Assembly (NCBI RefSeq): GCF_009932375.1
Contig: NZ_BLJG01000068.1
Coordinates: 1-37,648 of the forward strand
Direction: 5' to 3'
From: Pseudomonas juntendi
Lineage (GTDB): Bacteria > Pseudomonadota > Gammaproteobacteria > Pseudomonadales > Pseudomonadaceae
DNA: 37,648 nucleotides
In this document: positions 18,807-26,987 of the stretch, piece by piece
Position numbering within the stretch: the first letter of the stretch is position 1
How the letters are laid out: each line of letters starts with the position of its first letter
Made by a program: the position numbers and the translations under genes
Notes under the pieces: model-generated
What the model was told of the DNA's origin: nothing
Database searches by the model: none
The model's input: the letters and a program-made list of their open reading frames with translations, nothing else

Positions 18807-19097
18807 TCAGGACGCAGGCTGAATGGCCAGCACCACGCCGTTGGTAATCTGTATCAGCACATAGTGATCGCCCATGCGCACCCAGTGGCTTTCCTTCTCA
18901 GGCTGTGGCAGGCCCTTGGCTTTCCAGTTCTTGATGGCTTCCTCGTCACGCTTGTATTGGTCTGGCGCTTTGTCACCGACCTTCAGCTCGCGGTTGTGGG
19001 TTTCCGGGGCGGTGACGCTTTCTTCGCTCGAGGGGGCAGCGGTGGCAGCCAATGGCAGGCAGGGCAGGGCGGCGAACAGTAGATAGTGCAGTTTCAT
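18807..19097 (-). CDS. RcnB-family periplasmic protein
   Basis: The 96-residue protein has a signal peptide (MKLHYLLFAALPCLPLAATA) and a C-terminal RcnB-type block (NWKAKGLPQPEKESHWVRMG, then HYVLIQITNGVVLAI). RcnB of E. coli is a periplasmic factor in nickel/cobalt homeostasis; many pseudomonad relatives are uncharacterised. AAGGA precedes the ATG at 19097. Its stop lies two bases from the end of the convergent GGDEF gene. Confidence 0.8.
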   Translation of the reverse strand: MKLHYLLFAALPCLPLAATAAPSSEESVTAPETHNRELKVGDKAPDQYKRDEEAIKNWKAKGLPQPEKESHWVRMGDHYVLIQITNGVVLAIQPAS

Positions 19098-19213
19098 GGC
19101 AATGTCCTTATGACGGCTTGTATTGTCTGCGACAGCGGAATACGCGTGACAATTCACTCGCGCTGCGTGCCAATGCTAGAGTCGCTTCTTTTTCAAACCC
19201 CCGAGGATGGAAC

Positions 19214-19564
19214 ATGCGTGCGATTCTGCCGATGGCTGCGGCGCTGATGCTGGTTGGTTGTGCTGCTGCGACCATGGACACTGCCCGCGGCGGCAAGCCG
19301 ACGGCGCAGCTCGACTCGCAGAAGGCGCCAGAGCTGGTGGCCCAGTGCATTCAGTACAGCTGGCAGGAAGAGAGGGTGTTCGGTGACGATGCCAGTGGCT
19401 ACCTGCAACCGCGCAAGCAGGGCGGGTTGACGGTGTATACCCGTGAAGCCGAAGCGTTCGTGGACGTGTACCCGCAGGCCGCTGGCACGCGGGTCGACTA
19501 CTACGCGCAGAAGCGCGACGGCGTGGCGCTGCAGCGCCGGGCAGCGGCAGCGACCTGCTTGTAA
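19214..19564 (+). CDS. Small lipoprotein, unknown function
   Basis: The 116-residue protein has signal MRAILPMAAALMLVG and lipobox LVGC at about residue 16. The mature part (SQKAPELVAQCIQYSWQEER, RVDYYAQKRDGVALQRRAAA) resembles short conserved pseudomonad lipoproteins of unknown role. It contains two further cysteines, near residues 45 and 115. GAGGA lies before the ATG at 19214. It is transcribed in the same direction as the methyltransferase 119 nt downstream, but probably separately. Confidence 0.7.
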   Translation: MRAILPMAAALMLVGCAAATMDTARGGKPTAQLDSQKAPELVAQCIQYSWQEERVFGDDASGYLQPRKQGGLTVYTREAEAFVDVYPQAAGTRVDYYAQKRDGVALQRRAAAATCL

Positions 19565-19683
19565 GGGGATTTGGCTACCCTTTGGCGGACAGAGACAGCT
19601 GGTTTACATTTTTTTGCAAGGTAGTTCTGTCGGCCAGTGAGTGCGGCGTCTAGCATCAATTGCTCGCATTCAAGGAAGACACC

Positions 19684-20505
19684 ATGGACCATTCCCTGCA
19701 ACTCAACCGTGCCAGTTGGGATGAACGCGCCCCGCTGCATGCTGCCTCGAAGGACTACGCAATCGAACAGCTCGTCCGCGACCGCGACCGGCTGTCCGAC
19801 ACCGTGCGTTTTGATTTGCCATTGTTGGGCGATATCGACGGCCTTGATGTGATCCACCTGCAGTGCCACATCGGCACCGACACCCTCTCCCTGGCCCGCC
19901 TTGGCGCACAGGTGTGCGGGTTGGACTATTCTGCCGCTTCGTTGGCCGAGGCCAGGGTGTTGGCAGCACGCTGCAGAACGTCTATCGAGTATGTCGAGTC
20001 TGATGTTTACGCGGCTGACAAGGCGCTGCCAGGGCGCACCTTCGATCTGGTCTACACCGGGATTGGCGCGCTCTGCTGGCTGCCTCGCATCGAGCCCTGG
20101 GCCCGTACCGTCGCGGCCTTGCTGAAACCGGGCGGGCGGCTGTTCCTGCGCGATGGCCACCCCATGCTGATGGCTGTCAACGAGGACCACCAGGACCGCT
20201 TGCAGCTCGAATATCCCTATTTCGAGCAGCAGGAGCCAACGGTGTGGCATAGCGACCAGACTTACGTCGAAACCGATCAGCGGCTGGCCCACAGCGAAAC
20301 CCACGAATGGAACCACGGTCTTGGCGAGGTGATCAGTGCCTTGCTGAGCCACGGCCTGCACCTGACCACGCTGGTCGAGCACCAGAGCATCCCCTGGGAG
20401 GCGCTGCCAGGGCAGATGATCAAGGGCGACGACGGCGAGTATCGCCTTCGCGAACAGCCCGCACGCCTGCCCCTGAGCTATACCCTGGTGGCGGTCAAAG
20501 CCTGA
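19684..20505 (+). CDS. Class I SAM-dependent methyltransferase
   Basis: The 273-residue soluble enzyme has the AdoMet-binding motif I as VIHLQCHIGTDTLSLARLGA, followed by the acidic loop GLDYSAASLAEA and the motif IV-like FDLVYTGIGALCWLP. The substrate is not readable from sequence; the fold is that of Methyltransf_11/25 small-molecule enzymes. GGAAG precedes the ATG at 19684. The TGA stop abuts the stop of the convergent SDR gene with no spacer. Confidence 0.85.
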   Translation: MDHSLQLNRASWDERAPLHAASKDYAIEQLVRDRDRLSDTVRFDLPLLGDIDGLDVIHLQCHIGTDTLSLARLGAQVCGLDYSAASLAEARVLAARCRTSIEYVESDVYAADKALPGRTFDLVYTGIGALCWLPRIEPWARTVAALLKPGGRLFLRDGHPMLMAVNEDHQDRLQLEYPYFEQQEPTVWHSDQTYVETDQRLAHSETHEWNHGLGEVISALLSHGLHLTTLVEHQSIPWEALPGQMIKGDDGEYRLREQPARLPLSYTLVAVKA

Positions 20506-21273
20506 TCAGGACAGGAAACCACCGTCGACGTTCAGCGCGGTGCCGGTGGTATAGCTGGAGGCATCGCTGGCCAGGTAGAGCACCGCGCCGGCCATCTCCT
20601 TGGGGTCGGCCACGCGTTTGAGGGGGATCTGCTGCAAGGCCGCGTTGAGAATGGCATCGTTCTTCACCAGCGCCGAGGCGAACTTGGTGTCCGTCAGGCC
20701 CGGCAGCAGGGCGTTGCAGCGGATACCGAACTGGGCGCACTCCTTGGCGAACACTTTGGTCATGTTGATGACCGCTGCCTTGGTTACCGAATAGATACCC
20801 TGGAACAGGCCTGGCGAAACCCCGTTGATCGAGGCCACGTTGATGATGCTGCCGCCGCCATGCTCGCGCATCAGTTTGCCGGCCTCGACCGACATGAAGA
20901 AGTAACCGCGGATGTTGACGTCCACGGTTTTCTGAAAGGCGCCCGGGTCGGTGTCCAGCACGTTGCAGAATTGCGGGTTGGTGGCGGCGTTGTTGACCAG
21001 CACGTCCAGGCGCCCGAACTGTTCGCGGATGCCGGCAAACACGTGCTGGATCTGCTCCAGTTCACCGATGTGGCAGGCCACCGCCGTAGCCTTGCCACCT
21101 GCAGCGGTGATGGCGTCCGCCACTTGCTGGCAGCCCTCCAGCTTGCGGCTGGAAACGATCACGTGGGCACCTTGCTGCGCCAGCAAGTGCGCAATGGCCT
21201 CGCCAATGCCACGGCTAGCGCCGGAAACGAAGGCAATCTTGCCATCGAGGTCGAACAGGTGGGTCTTGGGCAT
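20506..21273 (-). CDS. SDR family oxidoreductase
   Basis: The 255-residue classical short-chain dehydrogenase has a cofactor-binding GASRGIG at 18-24, NNAA at about 94-97, catalytic Ser148, and Tyr161/Lys165 in YSVTK. The ending DVDGGFLS-like tail (NVDGGFLS) is typical. AAGGA precedes the ATG at 21273. It follows the phosphotransferase gene by 33 nt and is very likely co-transcribed with it. That points to oxidation or reduction of an acyl-chain or alcohol intermediate, by inference from the neighbours. Confidence 0.9.
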   Translation of the reverse strand: MPKTHLFDLDGKIAFVSGASRGIGEAIAHLLAQQGAHVIVSSRKLEGCQQVADAITAAGGKATAVACHIGELEQIQHVFAGIREQFGRLDVLVNNAATNPQFCNVLDTDPGAFQKTVDVNIRGYFFMSVEAGKLMREHGGGSIINVASINGVSPGLFQGIYSVTKAAVINMTKVFAKECAQFGIRCNALLPGLTDTKFASALVKNDAILNAALQQIPLKRVADPKEMAGAVLYLASDASSYTTGTALNVDGGFLS

Positions 21274-21306
21274 GCTGTTTTCCTTGTGATCCGTGGTGGG
21301 CGGGGC

Positions 21307-22374
21307 TCAAAGGCTGGACTTGGCGATGACCTGCAGGGTCATCTGTTCCAGCAAGCGGTTCATGTGGATGAACTGGGCGAAGCGCTTGTCCTGGGTCTGG
21401 CCGTGGTAGTAGCGGTAGTAGATCTGCTGGACGATGCCGGCCAGGCGGAACAGGCCGTAGCAGTAGTAGAAATCGAAGTTTTCCAGGCGAATTCCGGCCC
21501 GCTCGGCGTAGTAGTCAACGAACTGCCGACGGCTGAGCATCCCTGGTGCATTGCTGGGTTGGCGGCGCATGAGTTGCACTGGGGCCGGGTCACCGGCTTC
21601 GATCCAGTAGGCGAGGCTGTTGCCCAGGTCCATCAAAGGGTCACCCAGGGTGGCCATTTCCCAATCCAGTACACCGATGATGCGCATAGGGTTGTCCGCG
21701 TCGAGGATCACGTTGTCGAAGCGGTAATCGTTGTGCACGATGCCGGGCCGCGGGTGGTCGGCGGGCATTTTCTCGTGCAGCCAGGCGGTCACGTGTTGCC
21801 AGTGCGGCGCATCCGGTGTCAGGGCCTTCTCGTAACGGTTGGTCCAGCCTTCTACCTGGCGCTGCACGTAGCCTTCCGGCTTGCCCAGGTCGGCCAGGCC
21901 GCAGGCGCTGTAGTCCACCTGGTGCAGTTCGACCAGCCGATCAATGAAGCTTTTGCACAAGGTTTCGGTGCGCTCGGCATCCAGCTTGAGTTCAGCCGGA
22001 ATGTCCGAGCGCAGGATGACGCCCTTGACCCGTTCCATCACATAGAATTCGCTGCCGATCAGGCCGGTGTCGGTGCAGTGTACGTAGGCCTTTGGGCAGT
22101 ACGGGAAGCCGCTGTTCAGTTGGTTAAGGATGCGGAACTCGCGGCCCATGTCGTGGGCGGATTTGGCCTTCTGGCCGAACGGCGGGCGGCGCAGCACCAG
22201 GTCGCGACCAGGGTAGCTGACCAGGTAGGTGAGGTTGGAAGCGCCGCCCGGAAACTGGCTGATGCTGGGCTGGCCATCAAGGCCGGCGATGTTGGCCTTC
22301 AGATAAGGATCGATGACGCCCGCGTCGAGCTCTTCGCCGGGGCGTGCCTGGGTGGACTGGTCGGTGAGCGTCAT
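21307..22374 (-). CDS. APH-like phosphotransferase family protein
   Basis: The 355-residue protein has the aminoglycoside-phosphotransferase/choline-kinase fold. The catalytic Brenner-type motif HNDYRFDN lies at about 214-221, and the metal-binding Asp237 lies in LDWEMATLGDP. The N-lobe has FPGGASNLTYLV and a lysine- or arginine-bearing strand (LVLRRPPFG). Close relatives are fused or linked to acyl-CoA dehydrogenases (ACAD10/11 type), where they phosphorylate 4-hydroxyacids. A role in hydroxy-fatty-acid catabolism is therefore plausible, but the dehydrogenase is not in this window. AAGGA precedes the ATG at 22374. Confidence 0.85.
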   Translation of the reverse strand: MTLTDQSTQARPGEELDAGVIDPYLKANIAGLDGQPSISQFPGGASNLTYLVSYPGRDLVLRRPPFGQKAKSAHDMGREFRILNQLNSGFPYCPKAYVHCTDTGLIGSEFYVMERVKGVILRSDIPAELKLDAERTETLCKSFIDRLVELHQVDYSACGLADLGKPEGYVQRQVEGWTNRYEKALTPDAPHWQHVTAWLHEKMPADHPRPGIVHNDYRFDNVILDADNPMRIIGVLDWEMATLGDPLMDLGNSLAYWIEAGDPAPVQLMRRQPSNAPGMLSRRQFVDYYAERAGIRLENFDFYYCYGLFRLAGIVQQIYYRYYHGQTQDKRFAQFIHMNRLLEQMTLQVIAKSSL

Positions 22375-22520
22375 GCGTTTTCCTTATTCTCGATCGCAGG
22401 AACTATTGGCTAATCTAATGGCCTGCCCGTTATGGAACAAGCGTCCCAGGTGCGTAATAGGTCGGGGTGTTGCTGTACGATCAGCTGCCTTGATGCAGCC
22501 ATTGATGGGTTGGGCAGGCG

Positions 22521-22555
22521 AAAAAAAAACCGAAGCCGGTCAGGCTTCGGTTTTC
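22521..22555 (-). terminator. Terminator of the SCP2 gene
   Basis: The stem aaccgaagcc/ggcttcggtt is followed by nine T on the minus strand. It separates the SCP2 gene from the downstream phosphotransferase gene. Confidence 0.92.
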
Positions 22556-22577
22556 GATCATGCGCTGTTCCCGGCCT

Positions 22578-22895
22578 TCAGGATGGGAACAGTTCGCTCA
22601 ACTTCATCGACAACATCATGTCGCCTTCTACGCGCAGCTTGCCGCCCATGAAGGCCTGCATGCCGTCGGTTTCGCCACTGACGATGCCCTTCAGGGTTTC
22701 GCTGTCCATCACCAGGGTGCAGTTGGCATCCGGGTTTTCACCTTCCTGCAGTTCGCAGGTGCCGTCCTTGACGATCAGTGCGTAGTGTTTGTCTTCATCG
22801 GTGATGTTGAAGCCGAACACCAGGTCCAGGCCGGCGGCAGCGGATGGGTTGAACTTCTCTTGCATCTTTTTGACGGCATCAGCTACGGAGGTCAT
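22578..22895 (-). CDS. SCP2 sterol-binding domain protein
   Basis: The 105-residue protein is a single SCP2 domain (AVKKMQEKFNPSAAAGLDLV, CTLVMDSETLKGIVSGETDG, AFMGGKLRVEGDMMLSMKL). Such proteins bind acyl-CoA or other lipids in a hydrophobic tunnel. AAGGA precedes the ATG at 22895. It lies 56 nt downstream of the histidine phosphatase gene in the same direction and is followed by a strong terminator, so the two may form a short operon. Confidence 0.92.
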   Translation of the reverse strand: MTSVADAVKKMQEKFNPSAAAGLDLVFGFNITDEDKHYALIVKDGTCELQEGENPDANCTLVMDSETLKGIVSGETDGMQAFMGGKLRVEGDMMLSMKLSELFPS

Positions 22896-22951
22896 GGCGC
22901 ATTCCTTATTGAGTGATTTACACGTCCCCGCAGGGACATAACTAGCCGGCT

Positions 22952-23662
22952 TTATCGGTAAGTGACAAGCTCCGGCGCCCTCAACAGCTGCACATGGGCC
23001 TGGCTGTTGAAGGAAGCCAACGCCACGTCGCGGCCGCGAAACTTCAGCTGGCTGAGCGACGTGTTGATGATCTGCCAGTTCAGCGCGAACGCCTGGCTGG
23101 GGGTGATACGGGTCACCAGGTGGAGCAGGGCAGCAATGGTGCCCCCCGAGGTGAAGATAGCGATGTTGTCGCCGCTGCCGGCTGCATCCAGCACGCGTTG
23201 CAGGCCGGCGTGCACACGGCCGGTGAAGGCCTGCCAGGTTTCCAGGTCATCGTCGCCGTGCTCGCCATCGTGCCAGCGCTGCACCATCAGTGCGAACAGG
23301 CGCTGGAACTCGCTGCGGTGCTCGGCACCGTTGCGCAGCACCTGCAGCGCATCGGGCTCTGCCGGCAGCAGCCCAGGCAGCATGGCCCGGATAACACCGT
23401 CGGCATCGAACTCGTTGAACGCCACGTCGGTCTCTACAGCGGGTACCGGGCAACCCGTGGCGTGCAAGGCCTGCAGCGCCAGGCGCGCGGTGTCCTGCTG
23501 GCGGCGCAGGTCCCCAGCTACGCAGCGGTCCAGCCGCACGCCGAGTTGGGCCAGGTGTTCGCCCAGCGCCAGGCTCTGACGTTCGCCCACTGGCGAAAGT
23601 ACGTCGTAGTCAGCGGCACCGAAAGAGGCTTGGCCGTGTCGGATCAGGTAGAGGTTGCCCAC
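22952..23662 (-). CDS. Histidine phosphatase family protein (GTG start)
   Basis: The 236-residue phosphoglycerate-mutase-like phosphatase carries the catalytic motif LIRHGQASFG at the N-terminus, an arginine in CVAGDLRRQQDTA, an acidic FNEFDAD, and the second catalytic histidine position replaced or shifted within IFTSGGTIAALL (SGG in place of the usual THGG). The start is GTG at 23662, which places RHG at the usual distance from the N-terminus; the ORF continues upstream without family similarity. The substrate is unknown. Confidence 0.82.
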   Translation of the reverse strand: MGNLYLIRHGQASFGAADYDVLSPVGERQSLALGEHLAQLGVRLDRCVAGDLRRQQDTARLALQALHATGCPVPAVETDVAFNEFDADGVIRAMLPGLLPAEPDALQVLRNGAEHRSEFQRLFALMVQRWHDGEHGDDDLETWQAFTGRVHAGLQRVLDAAGSGDNIAIFTSGGTIAALLHLVTRITPSQAFALNWQIINTSLSQLKFRGRDVALASFNSQAHVQLLRAPELVTYR

Positions 23663-23858
23663 GGAAGGTTCCGGCCTGTAGGAGGTTGCTGCGAGGTTAG
23701 GACGCGGCACAGAGGCTGTCAACGAAAAACATACAAGCGTTTGAAAAGGTTGTTTGAAAGATGTTGCCAGCGTTTGCGTACGCTGGCAGCACGCCAGATG
23801 CACCGGTATGCTTGCAACAGTTACGCGCCGTGATGGCGCTGGTATTTAAGGAGTCAAC

Positions 23859-23873
23859 GTGGAGTTTCTTGCC
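23859..23873 (+). repeat. Left attachment core (attL)
   Basis: GTGGAGTTTCTTGCC is identical to 30350-30364. It is preceded by the native sohB leader with aaggag seven bases upstream, so this is the displaced 5' end of the host gene. Confidence 0.85.
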
Positions 23874-23924
23874 AACTGTCCTTGATCTCGGGTAAAGCCA
23901 AGCAACACGGGGCTTCCACCCAAA

Positions 23925-25370
23925 ATGACCATCCACACCGTTGAATCCAGCGTCACAAATCGTCCCAACGTGTCACAAATCGCAGTGCCCTACGTCTACC
24001 GTAGAGCCTCGGGTCGATATCACCTCCGAGTCCGCCTCAAGGGCTGCCACACTTCCTGTACGATCTCGCTCAAGACCGCTAATCGACCCGCTGCCATGAC
24101 TACTGCCAAGCACCTCCTACAGACCCTCAAGGCGTTCCACCTCGACAACCCTGAGGCATCGTGGGAGGAACTACGGGACAACCTTCGGGACATCGCTGAG
24201 GAAGCCTTAGGCAATCCTCAAGGGGACGCCTACGGACTGGTCTTGTCGGAGGTCTCTGAGAACCTCGCTGAGATCGCTCATACTACGCCGATGGGGTTAG
24301 CCCAGGCGAAGGCTGTCTTGATGGCTCAGCGGGTTCTGAGGGCTGCTGAGGGGCGCCACTCAGGGGATCTCCGTGAGCTGGTGGGGCTACTTGAGGGAGA
24401 CCTTAAGACTTCTATAGGAAAGGACTATCAGTTCGATCCTGTCGATAGGCATGAGCCTGTCCCCGTCCCTATCTGTATTACTGATGACACCAAGGCCACC
24501 TTCCAGTCTCTCTATGACGCCTTCAAGGCTGAGCGGGGCGGGGACCTGTCGGCCAACACCTTGAAGAACTGGGAGAGCTGCACCAAGACCATCGCAGGGC
24601 ATCTCAAGGACGCCGATATGGCGAAGCACTCAAGGGCCACCTTCGTGGGCCTTCGTGACGCTCTGTTAGCTGATGGACGTAAGCCATCCTCTGTTAACAA
24701 GATCATGACCCATGCTTCCTCTGTCGTTGGCTGGGCAGTGGCTACGGGTCTCATTGAGCGTGACTACTCCAAGAAGCTGCTCATTGCCAAAGGTTCCGAG
24801 AGCGACCGCATAGCCTTCATCAAGGACCACCTGAAGGCTCTCCGTGACTGGGCTGTGAGCAGCCTCGGGGAGGACTGGAAGGCATCTGTTATTGCTCTTG
24901 GGGTCGCCACTGGGGCCCGCATTGGGGAGATTCACCAGCTCACGGGCAGTGACATCTATAAGGCTAATGGCCATTGGGTTATGGACATCAATGACAAGGA
25001 CGGGAAGACCCTGAAGAACTCTTTCAGTCGTCGCACAGTGCCGTTGCTTGGCATCCCCGAGGATCACCTTGAGAGGCTCTCGCAGACCCAAGGGCGGTTG
25101 TTCTCCCAGTCTAAAAGTGGCTTCGATCAGCTCACCAATCAGATCATCCGTGACTTATTGGGGACCAATACCGGGGAAGGGTTGTCGTTCCACTCGCTGA
25201 GGCACTCGATGGCGTCCGATCTGAAGGCCGCTGGCGTGTCTGTGGGCATAGCTCAGGCCATCTTGGGGCATAGCTCGGGGACTCTTGCGTTCGATCTCTA
25301 CGGCGGCAATGCGGCGGCCTCAATGGCGCTCATGACGGATGCCTTGAGGCTGGCGCGAGGATGTTCATAG
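23925..25370 (+). CDS. Tyrosine recombinase / integrase of the sohB island
   Basis: The 481-residue integrase has an N-terminal arm-binding-like region, a core-binding domain at about 190-290 (LYDAFKAERGGDLSANTLKN) and a C-terminal catalytic domain. Catalytic residues are Arg332 (GARIGEIHQL), His423 and Arg426 (HSLRH), His449 (LGHSSG) and Tyr459 (DLYGG), so it appears intact. The ATG lies 52 nt inside the attL core, and no good ribosome site is visible. Two gTCACAA boxes, probably its own arm sites, lie within its first codons. It should integrate into and excise from the start of sohB. Confidence 0.93.
   Translation: MTIHTVESSVTNRPNVSQIAVPYVYRRASGRYHLRVRLKGCHTSCTISLKTANRPAAMTTAKHLLQTLKAFHLDNPEASWEELRDNLRDIAEEALGNPQGDAYGLVLSEVSENLAEIAHTTPMGLAQAKAVLMAQRVLRAAEGRHSGDLRELVGLLEGDLKTSIGKDYQFDPVDRHEPVPVPICITDDTKATFQSLYDAFKAERGGDLSANTLKNWESCTKTIAGHLKDADMAKHSRATFVGLRDALLADGRKPSSVNKIMTHASSVVGWAVATGLIERDYSKKLLIAKGSESDRIAFIKDHLKALRDWAVSSLGEDWKASVIALGVATGARIGEIHQLTGSDIYKANGHWVMDINDKDGKTLKNSFSRRTVPLLGIPEDHLERLSQTQGRLFSQSKSGFDQLTNQIIRDLLGTNTGEGLSFHSLRHSMASDLKAAGVSVGIAQAILGHSSGTLAFDLYGGNAAASMALMTDALRLARGCS
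23952..23978 (+). repeat. Putative integrase arm sites, left end
   Basis: Two direct gTCACAAATCG copies start at 23952 and 23972, 20 bp apart. The same gTCACAA pair, 21 bp apart and in the same orientation, occurs just inside the right end. Confidence 0.6.
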
Positions 25371-25451
25371 ATTCGGCGAGTAACCGAGGTCTTCCTCTCG
25401 CCAGAGTGATGTCTTAATGATACTGTTCTGTGGTTTTTAAGGAGATTGCAG

Positions 25452-25862
25452 ATGCGTAATGGAACAATCGGATTGGTGAGTGCTATCTCTCTTTTCCTCA
25501 GTTTTTCGGCTGCTGCTGGGACCAATTGGATTAGTCTTGGATCAACCAATGATGGTCTTAAATGGGAAGGAAAGCCCGGCTCATTTGAGTTTACTACGAC
25601 TAAAAATAAAGCTGCCGTTGCGCTCATAGCAGGGCGAGTGGTTAACTCAAAGACTTCTGACATACAATTGTATAAGTGGTATGTGTCGGTTGCGGATTGC
25701 AATAATAATATGGGAAAGCTTGTAAGTTTGAGTGTTGGTGGTGAGTACGAGTTTGATAGCGATTTCATGTTTGGGAGTGGGAACGTCTCTTCCAGTATTG
25801 CTGAGTTTATTTGCGCCGTGGCTGACGATAGTATTAAAAAGGCAAGTGGTAAAAGTCTGTAA
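25452..25862 (+). CDS. AT-rich secreted protein, unknown function (cargo)
   Basis: The 136-residue protein has a clear signal peptide (MRNGTIGLVSAISLFLSFSA, cleavage near AAAG). The mature region has two cysteines about 40 residues apart and a pattern DCNNNMGKLVSLSVGGEYEF followed by GSGNVSSSIAEFICAVAD. Codon use is far more AT-rich than the rest of the window (aat, ata, ttt common), which points to a separate origin. GGAG lies seven bases before the ATG at 25452. It sits between the integrase and the phage-type genes, where satellites and prophages usually carry accessory genes. No function can be assigned. Confidence 0.7.
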   Translation: MRNGTIGLVSAISLFLSFSAAAGTNWISLGSTNDGLKWEGKPGSFEFTTTKNKAAVALIAGRVVNSKTSDIQLYKWYVSVADCNNNMGKLVSLSVGGEYEFDSDFMFGSGNVSSSIAEFICAVADDSIKKASGKSL

Positions 25863-26015
25863 GCTGGAGTCCTTGCGGGCCGCCCTGAGCATGACCTGCT
25901 GCTCGTGGCGACTCAGGTGGCCCGAGCGGCTGTGGCTGGCTTGAAGAACTCAAGCAACGCCATTTTTAACTTCCATCCGCAAGACCGGCTTCATCTCTAC
26001 CGCGTTCCTACGTGA
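25863..26015 (+). pseudogene. Possible gene remnant in-frame after the secreted protein
   Basis: After the TAA at 25860-25862 the same frame stays open for 50 codons. It reads protein-like sequence (HDLLLVATQVARAAVAGLKN, then NAIFNFHPQDRLHLYRVPT) but has no start codon of its own and much higher GC than the gene before it. It may be the 3' end of an older gene cut off by insertion of the cargo gene. The rest of the 341-nt gap (25863-26203) holds only the phage-type promoter. Confidence 0.3.
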
Positions 26016-26141
26016 AATCTAATCGACTCGTTGAGTCCTGGCCTTGCTTCGGGAGCGCACGAGCGTGCCCGTAGAAAACTTCAAGATGCCCTGTAGGTCC
26101 CGTATTTGTTGGTCGAGCTGACTGTGACCATAGCCGTAGGA

Positions 26142-26162
26142 TTTAAAACCCTCACTATTGCC
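26142..26162 (+). promoter_or_regulatory. T3/gh-1-class phage RNA polymerase promoter 1
   Basis: tttaaaaccctcactattgc contains AACCCTCACTA, identical to the T3 promoter core (AACCCTCACTA, then AAGGG). It is close to the gh-1 (P. putida T7-like phage) consensus as I recall it, TAAAAACCCTCACTRTGGC. The expected start is the G at 26160, giving a 44-nt leader before the HNH gene. No phage RNA polymerase gene is present in the island. Confidence 0.7.
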
Positions 26163-26203
26163 ACTACACCCAGTCACCAATCCACCAACACGGGAGACCA
26201 CCA

Positions 26204-26881
26204 ATGACGACACCAACCAAGATTCGCCTTCAAGGCACCAACGTGATGGCCTGCGTGCTACCACCGATAGAAGTCCTTGAGGCACGCTACAAGCTATCCA
26301 ACGACCACGAAGGGATCGTAGCTCGTGACTTTAAACTCATTCCCGGCAAGACCCGCAGAGGGACCGTAGAGGGTGCCCCTGTGGGCTCCTACACCAATGG
26401 CTCACTACGACAGCAGGTAGAAGTCACTTGGATGGACGGCGAGACCAAGCACAAGATCCGTGTCCAGAAGGCCCGCATCGTTTATCGAATGGCTCACGGC
26501 TCGTTTGATGAGTCGCTTGTGATTGACCATATCGACGGTAATCCGAACAACAATCATCCAAACAATCTGCGACCGCTGACCTATCACGAGAATATGGGCA
26601 ATCGTGTGGTGGGTCTTCAGGGTCGCAAGATGCCAAAGAAAGATACTGACCTTCCCGTTGGCGTGACCAGAGACAAGCATCACACCAAAGGCGAGCGATT
26701 CATTGGGAAGACGACCATCCGGGGAGTTACCCATCGGGCCTTCTTTGAGAACGCACGGGCTGCCCAACACTGGCTCGCTACCATCAGGGAAAGTCACCTT
26801 GGCGATGCTGCCCGAAAGGATACCCACGGGGTAATCATTGGAGCACCTCAGTGGAAGGTCATGAAGGCAAAGCAGGGTTAA
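26204..26881 (+). CDS. HNH endonuclease (phage homing type)
   Basis: The 225-residue protein has a central HNH core: DH at 108-109, DGNPNNNHPNNLRPL at 111-125 and the closing Asn130 of YHEN. The C-terminal half (RFIGKTTIRGVTHRAFFENA) resembles the DNA-contact module of free-standing phage HNH enzymes found in T7-like and other podoviruses. GGGAGA precedes the ATG at 26204. It sits between two phage-type promoters, so it should be made only when a compatible phage polymerase is present. It could cleave helper DNA, drive element mobility, or be a simple homing gene; these cannot be told apart here. Confidence 0.88.
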   Translation: MTTPTKIRLQGTNVMACVLPPIEVLEARYKLSNDHEGIVARDFKLIPGKTRRGTVEGAPVGSYTNGSLRQQVEVTWMDGETKHKIRVQKARIVYRMAHGSFDESLVIDHIDGNPNNNHPNNLRPLTYHENMGNRVVGLQGRKMPKKDTDLPVGVTRDKHHTKGERFIGKTTIRGVTHRAFFENARAAQHWLATIRESHLGDAARKDTHGVIIGAPQWKVMKAKQG

Positions 26882-26894
26882 TAGCCCTACACCT

Positions 26895-26914
26895 ATAGAC
26901 ACCCTCACTATTGC
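26895..26914 (+). promoter_or_regulatory. T3/gh-1-class phage RNA polymerase promoter 2
   Basis: tatagacaccctcactattg shares ACCCTCACTATTGC exactly with promoter 1 (14 bp). The expected start is the G at 26913, just past the HNH stop and about 130 nt before the next gene. Confidence 0.68.
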
Positions 26915-26987
26915 TAAGAGCAATCCCCAGACCCCTGTGAGATATACCTAAAGATCCCTCTTTAAGATCACCTTTGAGTCCATTGTC

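Noticed and set aside
23705..23760. cgtttgaaaag/gttgtttgaaag repeats upstream of the histidine phosphatase, resembling fatty-acid regulator sites
   Set aside because: The half-sites do not form a convincing PsrA- or FadR-type palindrome, so the match is too weak to annotate.
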